Source: Fidelibacterota bacterium
GTDB lineage: Bacteria > Fidelibacterota > Marinisomatia > SCGC-AAA003-L08 > TS1B11
DNA length: 64,000 bases
Direction of reading: 5' to 3'
Assembly: GCA_020354025.1 (NCBI GenBank)
Contig: CP070638.1
Span: forward strand, 3,254,598-3,318,597
Made by a program: the position numbers and the translations under genes. This document shows positions 26,904-35,382 of the stretch, one piece after another (the first letter of the stretch is position 1; the number at the start of each line of letters is the position of its first letter). The notes under the pieces were generated by a model. That model was not told where the DNA came from, made no database searches, and worked only from the letters and a program-made list of their open reading frames with translations.

Positions 26904-28070
26904 TTAGACAATCGCCATCACGATCACGCTGGCCACCGGCATCACAAAATTGTCTTCCTGCAGCGGGGCAGCCTCCACTGCGGTGGCACTTATTGCGCCT
27001 AATAGTCCCACAGGCAAGGCAACGAGACCAAGGGAAGAGTATATCGCGGCGAGGGTAAAGCAGGTCACGAAACAGGCGGCCATGCCGCTCCAGGTCTTGT
27101 CCAGGAATCTCCTGCCGCGGATAGTAATACCGATACACCAGGCCATTAGATCACCAAAGACTACAAACATGATGGCCAGCGTGGCGATACCGATTGGGAA
27201 AAACCACAGCACCAGCAATGCAGCAAACAGAAAGATAACCATGGATGAGATCCGCGACTCTTCCGTTTTCCGATAAGGTACCGGGAAGCGCTTATATTTC
27301 GTTAGAAACCGAATGATCTCAAAAACGACGAAGCAGATGAAGACCGCCAGTAGGAGAAACAGCGTATACTGCCGGTAATACAGGGCCCCCAGGGGGAAAA
27401 CTATGGCCAGGGGGCGCAGCCATTTACGCCACAGCAGCTTGCTTTCCTCCGCTGACATGTCGGGTATGACAGCCAGCATTAGCTTCACAATTCTATGCCC
27501 GATAAGATACAGGCACGCGACTAGCAGCATTATACTGTGGATGTTCAATCCACATAACAGAATACCGGCATTTACCAGGATAGGCAGCAGAGCAAATTCT
27601 ATCACTTCAGCGGCCCCTCTATACATGCGCAGCAAAAACACGGGTATCAGCACTGCCAGGACCAGGATGAAGGCATAGGCATACTGCCCGTTTATCTGCA
27701 GCAGCATCCCTGATGACCAGAACACGATTCCCACCGCTGTGGACATTCCTTCCCCGCCCTGGAATCTCAGGTAGAAGGGAGCCAGGTGACCGATCAGGGC
27801 GGCGAGGCCCGCGAAATAGCTTATCAGCCATACATTACCCAGAGCCTTGGCGAGGAATATCGCGAGAGGGGCTTTACTGACATCGTACAGGCCCGCCATT
27901 ATCGCGGTTGGATAGCCCATGGTCTGGGCGACATTGGATACTCCCGGGTTGCCGGAACCCGCTTTTCTGATATCAAAGCCCCGGACCTTGGCCAGGAAGT
28001 AGCCTGGCAGAATGCCGCCGAGGATATATCCGAGTGCTATAGAGATCGCACCTTTTATAACAGGATCCAT
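26904..28070 (-). CDS. plsY: PlsY glycerol-3-phosphate acyltransferase fused to a polyprenol/phytol-kinase-like domain
   Basis: 388 residues, nearly twice normal PlsY. Residues 1-195 carry the PlsY motifs: KAGSGNPGVSNVAQTMGY (family GSGNxGxxN), DVSKAPLA, and GHLAPFYLRFQGGEGMSTA, with Glu in place of the usual Lys of GGKG. Residues about 230-388 are five to six more membrane spans that match the CTP-dependent polyprenol/phytol/dolichol kinase family: FGDLMAWCIGITIRGRRFLDKTWSG and the terminal ATAVEAAPLQEDNFVMPVA. PlsY makes lysophosphatidic acid from acyl-phosphate. The second half would phosphorylate a lipid alcohol. The fusion is seen in sequence; the joint function is inference. Confidence 0.85.
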   Translation of the reverse strand: MDPVIKGAISIALGYILGGILPGYFLAKVRGFDIRKAGSGNPGVSNVAQTMGYPTAIMAGLYDVSKAPLAIFLAKALGNVWLISYFAGLAALIGHLAPFYLRFQGGEGMSTAVGIVFWSSGMLLQINGQYAYAFILVLAVLIPVFLLRMYRGAAEVIEFALLPILVNAGILLCGLNIHSIMLLVACLYLIGHRIVKLMLAVIPDMSAEESKLLWRKWLRPLAIVFPLGALYYRQYTLFLLLAVFICFVVFEIIRFLTKYKRFPVPYRKTEESRISSMVIFLFAALLVLWFFPIGIATLAIMFVVFGDLMAWCIGITIRGRRFLDKTWSGMAACFVTCFTLAAIYSSLGLVALPVGLLGAISATAVEAAPLQEDNFVMPVASVIVMAIV

Positions 28071-28260
28071 TATTTGGTCTTTCTACAGTAGTGGCAGAGC
28101 TTTATTCGTATTCACTGGCAGCTTCGTTGTGCCGCTTCCCGGGCCGATAGATCAGGCACGCTCAATTTAAGGCTATCTGGTGGGTTTATCATATTATCCT
28201 GTTATCCGAAACCTGACCTGCCTAACTTAGCCCTTTGAAGTGAGCAGCCTGATAATGCTG

Positions 28261-28331
28261 GAAGATACCTTGAGGGCAAACGCAGCCCGGGGTATTCCCT
28301 TTTGTGAACCTCCGTCCGGAGGTTTTCTTTT
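28261..28331 (+). promoter_or_regulatory. pyr leader with terminator, probable PyrR attenuator
   Basis: Two hairpins lie just before pyrR. The first pairs ATACC (28265-28269) with GGTAT (28291-28295) and GGGC (28274-28277) with GCCC (28285-28288). The second is a terminator, AACCTCC-GTCC-GGAGGTT at 28307-28324 followed by TTCTTTT, ending about 20 bases before the pyrR ATG. The 3' side of hairpin 1 (GGGGT) can pair with ACCTC of the terminator arm, which would give an antiterminator. A terminator in front of its own operon, with pyrR as first gene, is the standard attenuation layout. The exact PyrR-binding loop consensus is not matched. Confidence 0.6.
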
Positions 28332-28349
28332 AATAGTGAGTAATTGCTG

Positions 28350-28895
28350 ATGGGGGAAGTAAAGACCATCCTCATGGACGCCGCCGCGATGGAGCGGACC
28401 CTCGCCCGTCTGGCGCATGAGATCATGGAGCGGCACCAGGATCTGGATACCCTGGCCGTAGTCGGGATACAGCGGCGGGGTGAATTCCTGGCCAGGCGGA
28501 CGGTGGACCTGCTTCGCAGGCACCGGGGTGTGGAAGTGAAGTTCGGTACCGTGGACGTTACGTTCCACCGGGACGATTTCAGAACCCGGCTGCCATCGCC
28601 TCAGGTGGGACCGACCCAGATCGCATTCGGCGTGGATGACCTGCACATCATCCTGGTAGACGACGTTCTATTCACCGGGCGAACGGTTCGAGCCGCCGTG
28701 AACAGCCTCATGGACTTCGGCCGGCCCGCCTCTATCGAGCTGGCGGTGCTGGTGGACCGCGGCCGCCGGGAACTGCCGGTCCAGGCCGACTACATAGGCC
28801 AGCGTCATCCCACCTCGGAGAATGAACACATCCATGTTCACGTGGTCGAAGTTGACGGGAAGGACGAGGTCCTCCTGATGGAGTACAGCGAGTGA
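28350..28895 (+). CDS. pyrR: PyrR, pyrimidine operon attenuator / uracil phosphoribosyltransferase
   Basis: 181 residues from ATG 28350 (a TTG two codons upstream is a weaker choice). The PRPP-binding motif HIILVDDVLFTGRTVRAAVNSL is clear (about 97-118), as are LAVVGIQRRGEFLARR and VLVDRGRRELPVQADYIG, characteristic of PyrR rather than other PRTases. It binds UMP and the pyr mRNA leader and directs early termination. Followed directly by pyrB with a three- to four-base overlap. Confidence 0.95.
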   Translation: MGEVKTILMDAAAMERTLARLAHEIMERHQDLDTLAVVGIQRRGEFLARRTVDLLRRHRGVEVKFGTVDVTFHRDDFRTRLPSPQVGPTQIAFGVDDLHIILVDDVLFTGRTVRAAVNSLMDFGRPASIELAVLVDRGRRELPVQADYIGQRHPTSENEHIHVHVVEVDGKDEVLLMEYSE

Positions 28896-29863
28896 GCGAG
28901 CCCACCGTTTCCCTGCGCCACCTGCTAGGCCTGGAAGGGGTTTCCGCACAGGACATTCAGGTCCTGCTGGAAACGGGATTCAGTTTCCGGGAGGTGCTGG
29001 AGCGTCCCATCAAGAAGGTCCCTACACTCACCGGCATCAGTGTGGTGAACCTGTTTTTCGAGGGCTCCACCCGGACCCGCATTTCCTTTGAGCTGGCGGA
29101 GAAGCGTCTCAGTGCAGATGTCACCAACTTTTCCGCCGGGGCCTCCAGCCTGAGCAAGGGTGAAGGTCTGAAGGACACCATTCAGAACATTCACGCCATG
29201 AAGATGGACGCGGTGGTCATGCGGCACCCGGTGCCGGGATCGACCTGGCAGCTGAGCCAGTTCGTGGACGCCGTGGTCATCAATGCCGGCGACGGAACTC
29301 ACGAGCATCCCACCCAGGGACTGCTGGACATGATGTCGCTGCAGGAGAAATTCGGCCGCCTGAAAGGGCTAAAGGTGGGAATCATAGGGGATATCGCACA
29401 CAGCCGGGTGGCGCGCTCCAACATATTCGGCCTGATCACCATGGGAGCGGAGGTGACGGTCTGCGGGCCAGGCCACCTGATCCCACCCTACATCGGCGAG
29501 TTGGGAGTGGCGGTTAACGGCGATATAGATGAGGTGCTGACCTGGGCGGATGCGGTGAACGTCCTGCGTATCCAGCGGGAGCGGATGGCTGACGGGATCA
29601 TTCCATCGGTACGTGAGTATCGCAGCCGGTTCGGCATCACCAATGAGCGGCTGGCCCGGCACAGGAAGGAAGTGGTCATCCTGCATCCCGGACCGATGAA
29701 CCGGGGAGTGGAGATCGACAGCGACGTGGCAGACGGAGACCAGGCCGTTATCCTGGACCAGGTACTCAACGGCGTGGCCGTACGCATGAGCGTGCTCTTC
29801 CATCTTCTGGGACCCCGTGAGAGTGAAGGCGAACCGCCGCTCCATCCTGAGGAGGAAACCTAA
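28892..29863 (+). CDS. pyrB: Aspartate carbamoyltransferase catalytic subunit
   Basis: Second step of UMP synthesis, carbamoyl phosphate plus aspartate. 323 residues, GTG start that overlaps the pyrR stop. Carbamoyl-phosphate motif FFEGSTRTRISFELAEKRL (about 50-68), the loop SSLSKGEGLKDTIQN, HEHPTQGLLDMM, and the aspartate-site HPGPMNRGVEID. Typical bacterial length for a catalytic chain. No regulatory pyrI is seen. Confidence 0.97.
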   Translation: MSEPTVSLRHLLGLEGVSAQDIQVLLETGFSFREVLERPIKKVPTLTGISVVNLFFEGSTRTRISFELAEKRLSADVTNFSAGASSLSKGEGLKDTIQNIHAMKMDAVVMRHPVPGSTWQLSQFVDAVVINAGDGTHEHPTQGLLDMMSLQEKFGRLKGLKVGIIGDIAHSRVARSNIFGLITMGAEVTVCGPGHLIPPYIGELGVAVNGDIDEVLTWADAVNVLRIQRERMADGIIPSVREYRSRFGITNERLARHRKEVVILHPGPMNRGVEIDSDVADGDQAVILDQVLNGVAVRMSVLFHLLGPRESEGEPPLHPEEET

Positions 29864-31152
29864 TGGGTACGATAACGGCCCTGCCCCGCGAGGTCCTCAT
29901 TAAGGGAGGTATGCTCTACGATCCCATCACCCGCGAGTCGCGCAAAGGCGATGTCGCAATCAAGAACGGCAGGCTGACGGAGCCGGGCGAGATCGGAGCA
30001 GACAAGGCCAAAGTGATCGATGCCCGGGGCTGCATAATCACCCACGGCTTCATCGATATCCACGCCCATTTCCGTGAGCCGGGACGGGAGGACAAGGAGA
30101 CTCTAGCGACGGGCTCACAAGCGGCGCTAGCCGGGGGCTTTACCCGGGTGTGCGTCATGCCCAACACCGACCCGCCCATTGACGGCCCCGAGGGCGTGCG
30201 CTTTATCCTGGAGCGGTCGGAAGACCTACCGGTGGCCATTCACCCTGTCGGTGCGGTCACCAAGGGACAGCGTGGTAAGGAGCTGGCGGAGCTGCTGGAG
30301 ATGAAGGCAGCGGGGGCGGTGGCTTTTTCGGATGATGGCGAGCCGGTCCAGGACGGCCAGATGCTCAGGCGGGCACTCTATTACACCCGCGACCTGGGTG
30401 TGCCGGTCATCAACCACGCTGAGGACGTACGGCTGCGGGCCGGAGGGGTCATGAATGAAGGCGCCCTCTCGACCCGTCTCGGACTGCCCGGCAATCCGGC
30501 ACTGGCCGAAGCGTCCATGATCTACCGCGACCTGCTGCTGGCCGAGGATACGGGAAGCCGGCTCCACGTGCCCCACGTCAGCACAGCCCTGTCGGTGGAC
30601 CTGGTGCGCCACTTCAAGGAGCGGGGTGTGACGATCACGGCGGAGGCCTCCCCTCACCACCTGGGTCTGACCGACGAGGCGGTGCGCGACTTCGATACGC
30701 ATGCCAAGGTGGCACCTCCCCTACGTTCCGAAGGGGACCGGCAGGCGGTGGCAGGCGGCCTAAGGGACGGCACTCTCGACTGCATCGCCACCGATCACGC
30801 CCCCCACACCGTCGAGGACAAGGAACAGGACCTGATCCAGGCACCGTTCGGGATGATCGGCCTGGAATCGGCATTCGGCATGGCCCACACCACCCTGGGC
30901 CAAATGGGCCTGTCCACCGAGCAGGTGATTGATCTTCTGACCAGCGGCCCGGCCCGGGTAATGGGGCTGGAACTGACGCCGCTAGAGCCCGGCGAGACGG
31001 CGGAGCTGGTGGTGCTAGCCCCCGACGAGGAGTGGACCTTTACCCGTGAGGACATCCATTCCCGCTCGCGTAACACACCGATGCTGGGGATGACGTTCAC
31101 CGGCCGGGTGCGGGCGACCATCAGCCGCGGCAGCTGGTTCACCTGCCGCTGA
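29863..31152 (+). CDS. pyrC: Dihydroorotase, class I
   Basis: Cyclises carbamoyl aspartate to dihydroorotate. 429 residues with the zinc ligands in GFIDIHAHFREPGREDKET, MPNTDPPIDGPEG, the His in VINHAEDV, HVPHVSTALS, and CIATDHAPHTVEDKEQ, where the catalytic Asp sits. One base overlap with pyrB. Class I, about 430 residues, as usual. Last gene of pyrRBC. Confidence 0.97.
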   Translation: MGTITALPREVLIKGGMLYDPITRESRKGDVAIKNGRLTEPGEIGADKAKVIDARGCIITHGFIDIHAHFREPGREDKETLATGSQAALAGGFTRVCVMPNTDPPIDGPEGVRFILERSEDLPVAIHPVGAVTKGQRGKELAELLEMKAAGAVAFSDDGEPVQDGQMLRRALYYTRDLGVPVINHAEDVRLRAGGVMNEGALSTRLGLPGNPALAEASMIYRDLLLAEDTGSRLHVPHVSTALSVDLVRHFKERGVTITAEASPHHLGLTDEAVRDFDTHAKVAPPLRSEGDRQAVAGGLRDGTLDCIATDHAPHTVEDKEQDLIQAPFGMIGLESAFGMAHTTLGQMGLSTEQVIDLLTSGPARVMGLELTPLEPGETAELVVLAPDEEWTFTREDIHSRSRNTPMLGMTFTGRVRATISRGSWFTCR

Positions 31153-31647
31153 CCGGGCACAGTATTCCGCCCGGCTCCCCCACGCAACACATCATCAGAC
31201 GATAGCGAAGCCATAGGGACCATCCCGGGGCCAGGTCCGGGCCAGTTTCGGGGTACCCATCCCAACGGGGAAGCGATAGGCGCAAAATTCCGCAAAATCC
31301 CACTATTTTTCTGCATTATAAAGATTTTGTCCGACGGGAGGCCGGGGAAAAAATGCTGCGCCAGCTGGCGGACTGTAAAATGCAAAATTAAAAATGCGAA
31401 ATACGGACAGGGCTCCGGGCAGCAGGCCAGGGAATAGTGACGGGCGGCAGGTTGCGGGCTTTTTCATATGGCGGGAATATAAGGCGCGGAAAGGTGTTTG
31501 TCGTTCGCCTGGTGCGCGAGGTGCGCGAGATGCGCGAGGTGCGCGAAAAACAGCGGTTCGTGGTGATTTGTTGATGGTTGAAGTTGCGGGGGGAGTTTCA
31601 CCACAGAGCACGCAGGGAACGCGGAGACCGAATTAAGCCATTTAGAT
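31153..31647. other. Gene-free region with degenerate repeat sequence
   Basis: No convincing gene. It starts GC-rich and becomes AT-rich after about 31290. At 31605-31630 there is a run of CACAGAG/CACGCAGGGAACGCGG-type sequence resembling the degenerate repeats often seen in bacterial intergenic DNA. The short tandem repeat at 31512-31547 is listed separately. An 80-codon reading frame over this region follows the repeat and is not counted as a gene. Confidence 0.6.
31512..31547. repeat. Four-copy 9-bp tandem repeat
   Basis: GTGCGCGAG is repeated in tandem four times (31512-31520, 31521-31529, 31530-31538 with ATGCGCGAG, 31539-31547 ending GAA). No coding function is apparent. Confidence 0.8.
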
Positions 31648-31676
31648 TTGACATCTGGGACAGTACTAGGTAACAT
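31648..31676 (+). promoter_or_regulatory. Sigma70-type promoter, copy 1
   Basis: TTGACA (31648-31653) and TAACAT (31671-31676) are separated by exactly 17 bases. The spacing and both hexamers are kept in the second copy while the spacer differs, which supports selection on the promoter. It would drive the genes at 31792 and 32247. Confidence 0.6.
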
Positions 31677-31745
31677 CGAACTGGTGATAAGCAGAATATT
31701 ATATTCTCAGGGTATGTAGCTTTTATTCATAGATGATTGTTGGAT
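31648..31745 (+). repeat. Duplicated promoter/leader block, copy 1
   Basis: About 98 bases that match 33535-33632 at roughly three positions in four by eye. Identical stretches include GGTAACATCGA, CTGGTGA, AGCAGAAT, TATTCT and AGGGTAT. It lies upstream of the lipoprotein gene at 31792. Likely a duplicated 5' regulatory segment of the AT-rich island. Confidence 0.75.
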
Positions 31746-31791
31746 AAAGGAAGGAGATCGTTCCGATAGGAACTCTAAAGAACTTTTAACA

Positions 31792-32232
31792 ATGAATACG
31801 GAGATGAGACCCTTTACGAGAGGAATATCACTTTTCTTCATAAGCTTATTGGTTAGTTTAAATAGTTGTGTTGTATATCAAGAAGGGGGACCCGCGATAT
31901 ATGACGCCACGGCTTCATCGGATGAAGGAAAAAAGTTTGTAGAAAAATATAATGTGAAGTATATCTGTGAGAACGTAGTGAGTATTCTTTTTGCAGACTT
32001 ATCAAGGTCAGAGTCTGGGGTATTCGCTGTTGATGTAGAATTAACCAAGGAAGGAAAAATCCAGTTCAGGCAAGTAAGTGGGGAGTTTGTTTTAATATAT
32101 GGCTTAGAGCCAAAATTTAGTTGGTGGCACAATCATGGGATTTGGATAGCTATTCCCTTAGTAATAATCATATCAGTTCTTAGTTTGTTAATAACAATAG
32201 CAGTATACAAGATAATATTCGGTTCGGCATAG
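31792..32232 (+). CDS. Putative lipoprotein with C-terminal membrane span, unknown
   Basis: 146 residues of strongly AT-rich code. N-terminal hydrophobic segment (ISLFFISLLVSLNSC) with a possible lipobox Cys, then a soluble domain with KFVEKYNVKYICENVVSILF, and a final transmembrane span (IAIPLVIIISVLSLLITIAVYK). No family recognised. It is followed after 14 bases by a TPR lipoprotein, so the two are probably co-transcribed from the upstream promoter copy. Composition unlike the flanking pyr genes, pointing to acquisition by transfer. Confidence 0.65.
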   Translation: MNTEMRPFTRGISLFFISLLVSLNSCVVYQEGGPAIYDATASSDEGKKFVEKYNVKYICENVVSILFADLSRSESGVFAVDVELTKEGKIQFRQVSGEFVLIYGLEPKFSWWHNHGIWIAIPLVIIISVLSLLITIAVYKIIFGSA

Positions 32233-32246
32233 GAGATAGTAATAAA

Positions 32247-32957
32247 GTGTGTGACAAAATGAACTCCGCATTAAAATTCAGAATACCGACAAGGATTTTT
32301 TTAGTAGCTACGCTGTGCTTTGTTCTAGTGCAGTGTGAGAGTAGGCAGGAGATATCGTGGCGAAATGTTATTAACAGTGCCGTTGAGCTCTATGAAAAAG
32401 GACAGTATTTTGAGGGATTAGAAGTAGCGGAAGAAGCATTAACATTGGCAGAAAAGAATTTTGGAGCTGACCATCCAAATGTAGCTACATCTGCTTGGCT
32501 CTTATCGAAATTCTATATAACACAACGTAAGTACATCGAGGCAGAGAATATTTGCAGGAGAGCATTGATAGTAGCTGAAAAGGTGTCTGATGAAGCACAA
32601 GTTGGGATAATTCTTGACGGTTTAGCTGAGATTTGCCTTCGACAAGGCAAATACACAGATGCTGAAGCCCTTTCCCGAAGAGCATTAACAATATTGGTAA
32701 AAAACTATGGACCAGATAATCAAGTGGTCGGAGTAGCCGCAGACAACTTAGCTGAAATTTATAAGATGCAAGAAAAATATAAAGAAGCTCTTCTCCTCTA
32801 CAGAAGGGCATTGGAAATTATTGAAAAAAATCTTGGCCCAAATCATAACCGTGTAGCTTCAGTAATGTTCGATATGGCAGAGTGTTATAAAAAACTCGGG
32901 AAGGAATATGAAGCAAGAATATTAACGGAAAATGCATTAGAAATATATTTTAAATGA
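32247..32957 (+). CDS. TPR-repeat lipoprotein
   Basis: 236 residues starting at GTG 32247 (AGGAG 11 bases upstream); an ATG at 32259 is the alternative. Lipoprotein signal ending CFVLVQC, then kinesin-light-chain-type TPR repeats of about 42 residues: the recurrent pattern is Q-x-K-Y-x-E-A-x-x-L-x-R-R-A-L with NFGADHPNVA, NYGPDNQVVG and NLGPNHNRVA linkers. About four repeats. Likely a protein-protein scaffold on the membrane. AT-rich like its neighbour. Confidence 0.8.
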   Translation: MCDKMNSALKFRIPTRIFLVATLCFVLVQCESRQEISWRNVINSAVELYEKGQYFEGLEVAEEALTLAEKNFGADHPNVATSAWLLSKFYITQRKYIEAENICRRALIVAEKVSDEAQVGIILDGLAEICLRQGKYTDAEALSRRALTILVKNYGPDNQVVGVAADNLAEIYKMQEKYKEALLLYRRALEIIEKNLGPNHNRVASVMFDMAECYKKLGKEYEARILTENALEIYFK

Positions 32958-33325
32958 AAACGTAGGATGAGCTGGTGATTAAATATTCGCATATTTTACA
33001 GGATTCTTAGGAACAAGTATTTGACATGGGATAATTATAGTAATGAAGGAAGATTTACCTATTAAATTGAACAGATGGCTATAAACACTACCCAATTCTA
33101 TAGTTTAAACTAATTCTAGAGTAATCATAGGTCATAAGCAAGGCACATCTACCGCTGCACATGTAGGTCGTTATATCTAGCTCCTAACGACGACTAATCC
33201 TTAAACGTTAAGATTCTGAGCTACGGAACTCGAAATCAGAAACTGGTAACTATAAACTCTTCTCACTACAACCACAGCTAACGGTCAAGAGAGCGGTACT
33301 AAATTGATAGGGCCAGATGGGGAGC
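32958..33325. other. AT-rich gene-free stretch
   Basis: About 370 bases with no reading frame of note in any frame and many stops. I see no tRNA, repeat or clear promoter, only low-complexity AT-rich sequence. Confidence 0.6.
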
Positions 33326-33540
33326 CTAGATTCTATCTGGCCAGTCAATTTCGTCGGTAGCGCGGCTAACCTTGATGATGCGATCGTAAGCCCGGCACGA
33401 GAGGTCCAGCTGGTTGATGACGCTGGCTGGTATCTCATTCCCGGCTGCGGACTGGCCTATCTCCCAATATAGGGAGTTTTGGGAGCGTGGAACGGGAATC
33501 CCTTTTTTCCCGCTGAACATACGTCGCATTATACTTGACG
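33326..33540 (-). pseudogene. Remnant resembling the C-terminus of ComM/YifB Mg-chelatase-like protein
   Basis: Translated on the minus strand this piece ends with NQLDLSCRAYDRIIKVSRAT, which resembles the C-terminal signature of ComM (L-x-L-S-A-R-A-Y-D-R-I-L-K-V-A-R-T-I-A-D-L) with several changes and an early stop. Nothing of the AAA domain precedes it within the window. It is more GC-rich than the island DNA around it, as expected of a backbone remnant. A chance similarity cannot be excluded. Confidence 0.5.
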
Positions 33541-33563
33541 CCTCGGGCCTTGCTCGGTAACAT
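33535..33563 (+). promoter_or_regulatory. Sigma70-type promoter, copy 2
   Basis: TTGACG (33535-33540), 17-base spacer, TAACAT (33558-33563), the same geometry as copy 1. It would drive the gene at 33661. Confidence 0.6.
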
Positions 33564-33632
33564 CGACCTGGTGACGAGCAGAATGACATATTCTTAGGGT
33601 ATTTAACTTTTCTTAATAAATGATAGTTAGAC
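33535..33632 (+). repeat. Duplicated promoter/leader block, copy 2
   Basis: Second copy of the block at 31648-31745, here directly upstream of the type IX cargo gene at 33661. Confidence 0.75.
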
Positions 33633-33660
33633 CGCCAATAATACTTGCCATGATGAGGGT

Positions 33661-34938
33661 ATGATGAAGTATCAAGTTAATTTAAAGTGGTTAGTAGTAA
33701 CCATTGTCTTTTCATGCCAAACTCAAACCGCTTTTTGTCAAGATGACTTCTGGCAAGCAAGTGCCTTAACCAATAAAACTGTATATTCTCTTGCCATAAA
33801 CATCAACGACCATATTTTTGCGGGAACTCCAGGAGGCACTATTTTCAGTTCAATTGATAATGGCGAAAATTGGATAGAAGTCAATAATGGGTTATCGACT
33901 AATTCGTCTATTAACTCGCTTGCAATCAATTCAAACGGCGTTATTTTTGCTGGATCCGACGAAGATGGAATTTTTAAATCAACTGATAATGGAGAAAATT
34001 GGACACAGATAAATAATGGTTTGTCAAATACTCACGTTCGTTCTCTCATTATAAATTTAAATGATCATATATTTTCAGGGACCGAGGGAGGTGTATTTCG
34101 TTCCATAGATAATGGCGGTAGCTGGGTTCAAATTGGTATAGTAAACAAATGGACTCTTTCTTTAGCAATCAATTCTAGTGGGCATATTTGGGCGGGTACT
34201 AATGCAGGTCTCAGCCGTTCTACGGATAATGGTGAGAATTGGTCAGAAATAAATGTTGATCTAGATAATCCTATTGTTTGGTCTATTGCTATCAATTCTA
34301 ATGATCATATATTCGTTGGAACTTCAAACAGTGGTATTTTTCGCTCAGAAAATAACGGTGATAGTTGGATAGTAATCAATGCTGGCTTAACTAGTACAGA
34401 TGTAAAAACTCTTGACATCAATACTATTGGACACATCTTTGCTGGTACAGGTGCAGCTTATCAATCTAATGGCGGCGCGTTTCTGTCGACGGACAATGGC
34501 GATAGCTGGTCGGAAGTCAGTACCGGTCTGACAAATAGAGATGTACGTTCTATTGCTATCAATTCGAATGGCTACGTTTTTGTTGGGACCAGCAGTAGAT
34601 CTTATGACCCTGGCGGTGTATTTCGAAGTGTAGAATCAACGGTTTCAGCTAAAGAAACTGATAATTGGATGTCTTCATCATTTTCACTTGAGCAAAATTA
34701 TCCCAACCCATTCAATCCAATAACAACGATAATCTATCAACTACCAAAGGCGACAATGGTGAATATTTCAATCTACAATATTGCTGGACAGTTAGTTGAA
34801 ACATTGGTAAGTGAATATAATAATGCTGGTTATCATTCGATGATATGGAAGGCAAGTAGTATAAGTTCTGGTTTGTATTTCTACCGAATTGAAGCTGGTG
34901 AATTTTCAGAAACAAAGAAACTAATTTTACAAAAGTAG
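33661..34938 (+). CDS. Secreted beta-propeller (BNR/sortilin-like) protein with type IX sorting tail
   Basis: 425 residues. Signal peptide (LKWLVVTIVFSCQTQTAFC), then about seven repeats of 40-43 residues, each with a version of S-x-D-N-G-x-x-W, x-x-x-N-G-L and S-L-A-I-N-x-x-x-x-I-F-A-G-T. That pattern is a BNR/Asp-box propeller. The end is a type IX secretion sorting domain (NYPNPFNPITTIIYQLP, SGLYFYRIEAGEFSETKKL). AT-rich. It would be exported by a type IX system whose core genes are not in this window. Substrate unknown. Confidence 0.9.
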   Translation: MMKYQVNLKWLVVTIVFSCQTQTAFCQDDFWQASALTNKTVYSLAININDHIFAGTPGGTIFSSIDNGENWIEVNNGLSTNSSINSLAINSNGVIFAGSDEDGIFKSTDNGENWTQINNGLSNTHVRSLIINLNDHIFSGTEGGVFRSIDNGGSWVQIGIVNKWTLSLAINSSGHIWAGTNAGLSRSTDNGENWSEINVDLDNPIVWSIAINSNDHIFVGTSNSGIFRSENNGDSWIVINAGLTSTDVKTLDINTIGHIFAGTGAAYQSNGGAFLSTDNGDSWSEVSTGLTNRDVRSIAINSNGYVFVGTSSRSYDPGGVFRSVESTVSAKETDNWMSSSFSLEQNYPNPFNPITTIIYQLPKATMVNISIYNIAGQLVETLVSEYNNAGYHSMIWKASSISSGLYFYRIEAGEFSETKKLILQK

Positions 34939-35092
34939 ATTGTGTGACTAATTGTAAATTAATGGCTAACAAATGGCTGGAGCTGACCAAAAACGCAGTG
35001 CTTCAATTGTAATTTGGTGGATAAGTCAAAAGTTTTTTACATTGTATTGGTTTTCGTGAAAGTGGTTTTGGCAGCTCAGCTACATCGTTATA

Positions 35093-35320
35093 CATCGAGT
35101 ATAAGCAATCTGATCGCCATCCAGCCCCCTTCCTCCTTCCCTGTGCTGCTATCGCTGCCCTAACTTCCCTACTATGTTGCTGGACCTGGATCCCGTATGG
35201 CCCGACCTGGGCTGGCTGCTGCCGGGCGGGCTGCTGTATGCGGAGATGCACTACCGCCGGTGGCCGCTACCCAGCCGGTATTTCAATAAGGAGCCGGAGA
35301 TCCTGGCCCGCGCACCTTCG
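35093..35320. repeat. Diverged partial copy of the PHP-gene 5' region
   Basis: Aligns without long gaps to about 39853-40073, including upstream non-coding bases (TTCCTCCTTCCCTGT, CTAACTTCCC) and the first 48 codons of the gene at 39931. Identity is high but clearly not perfect, so the duplication is not recent. Confidence 0.85.
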
Positions 35321-35344
35321 GCATTGCCCCGGCGTACGGCTTGA
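35174..35344 (+). pseudogene. 5' fragment of the PHP metallohydrolase gene
   Basis: A 56-codon reading frame starting MLLDLDPVWPDLGW that matches the N-terminus of the intact 556-residue protein at 39931 (MLLDLSLIWPDLAW) through EPEILA, then runs into unrelated sequence and stops. It is a truncated duplicate without the metal-binding domain. Confidence 0.8.
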
Positions 35345-35382
35345 CCGCACATTATGCATTGGATAAAGCAATTGGGCAAAGT

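Noticed and set aside
31394..31636. 80-codon frame over the 9-bp tandem repeat
   Set aside because: Peptide is the translated repeat; no ribosome site or homologue.
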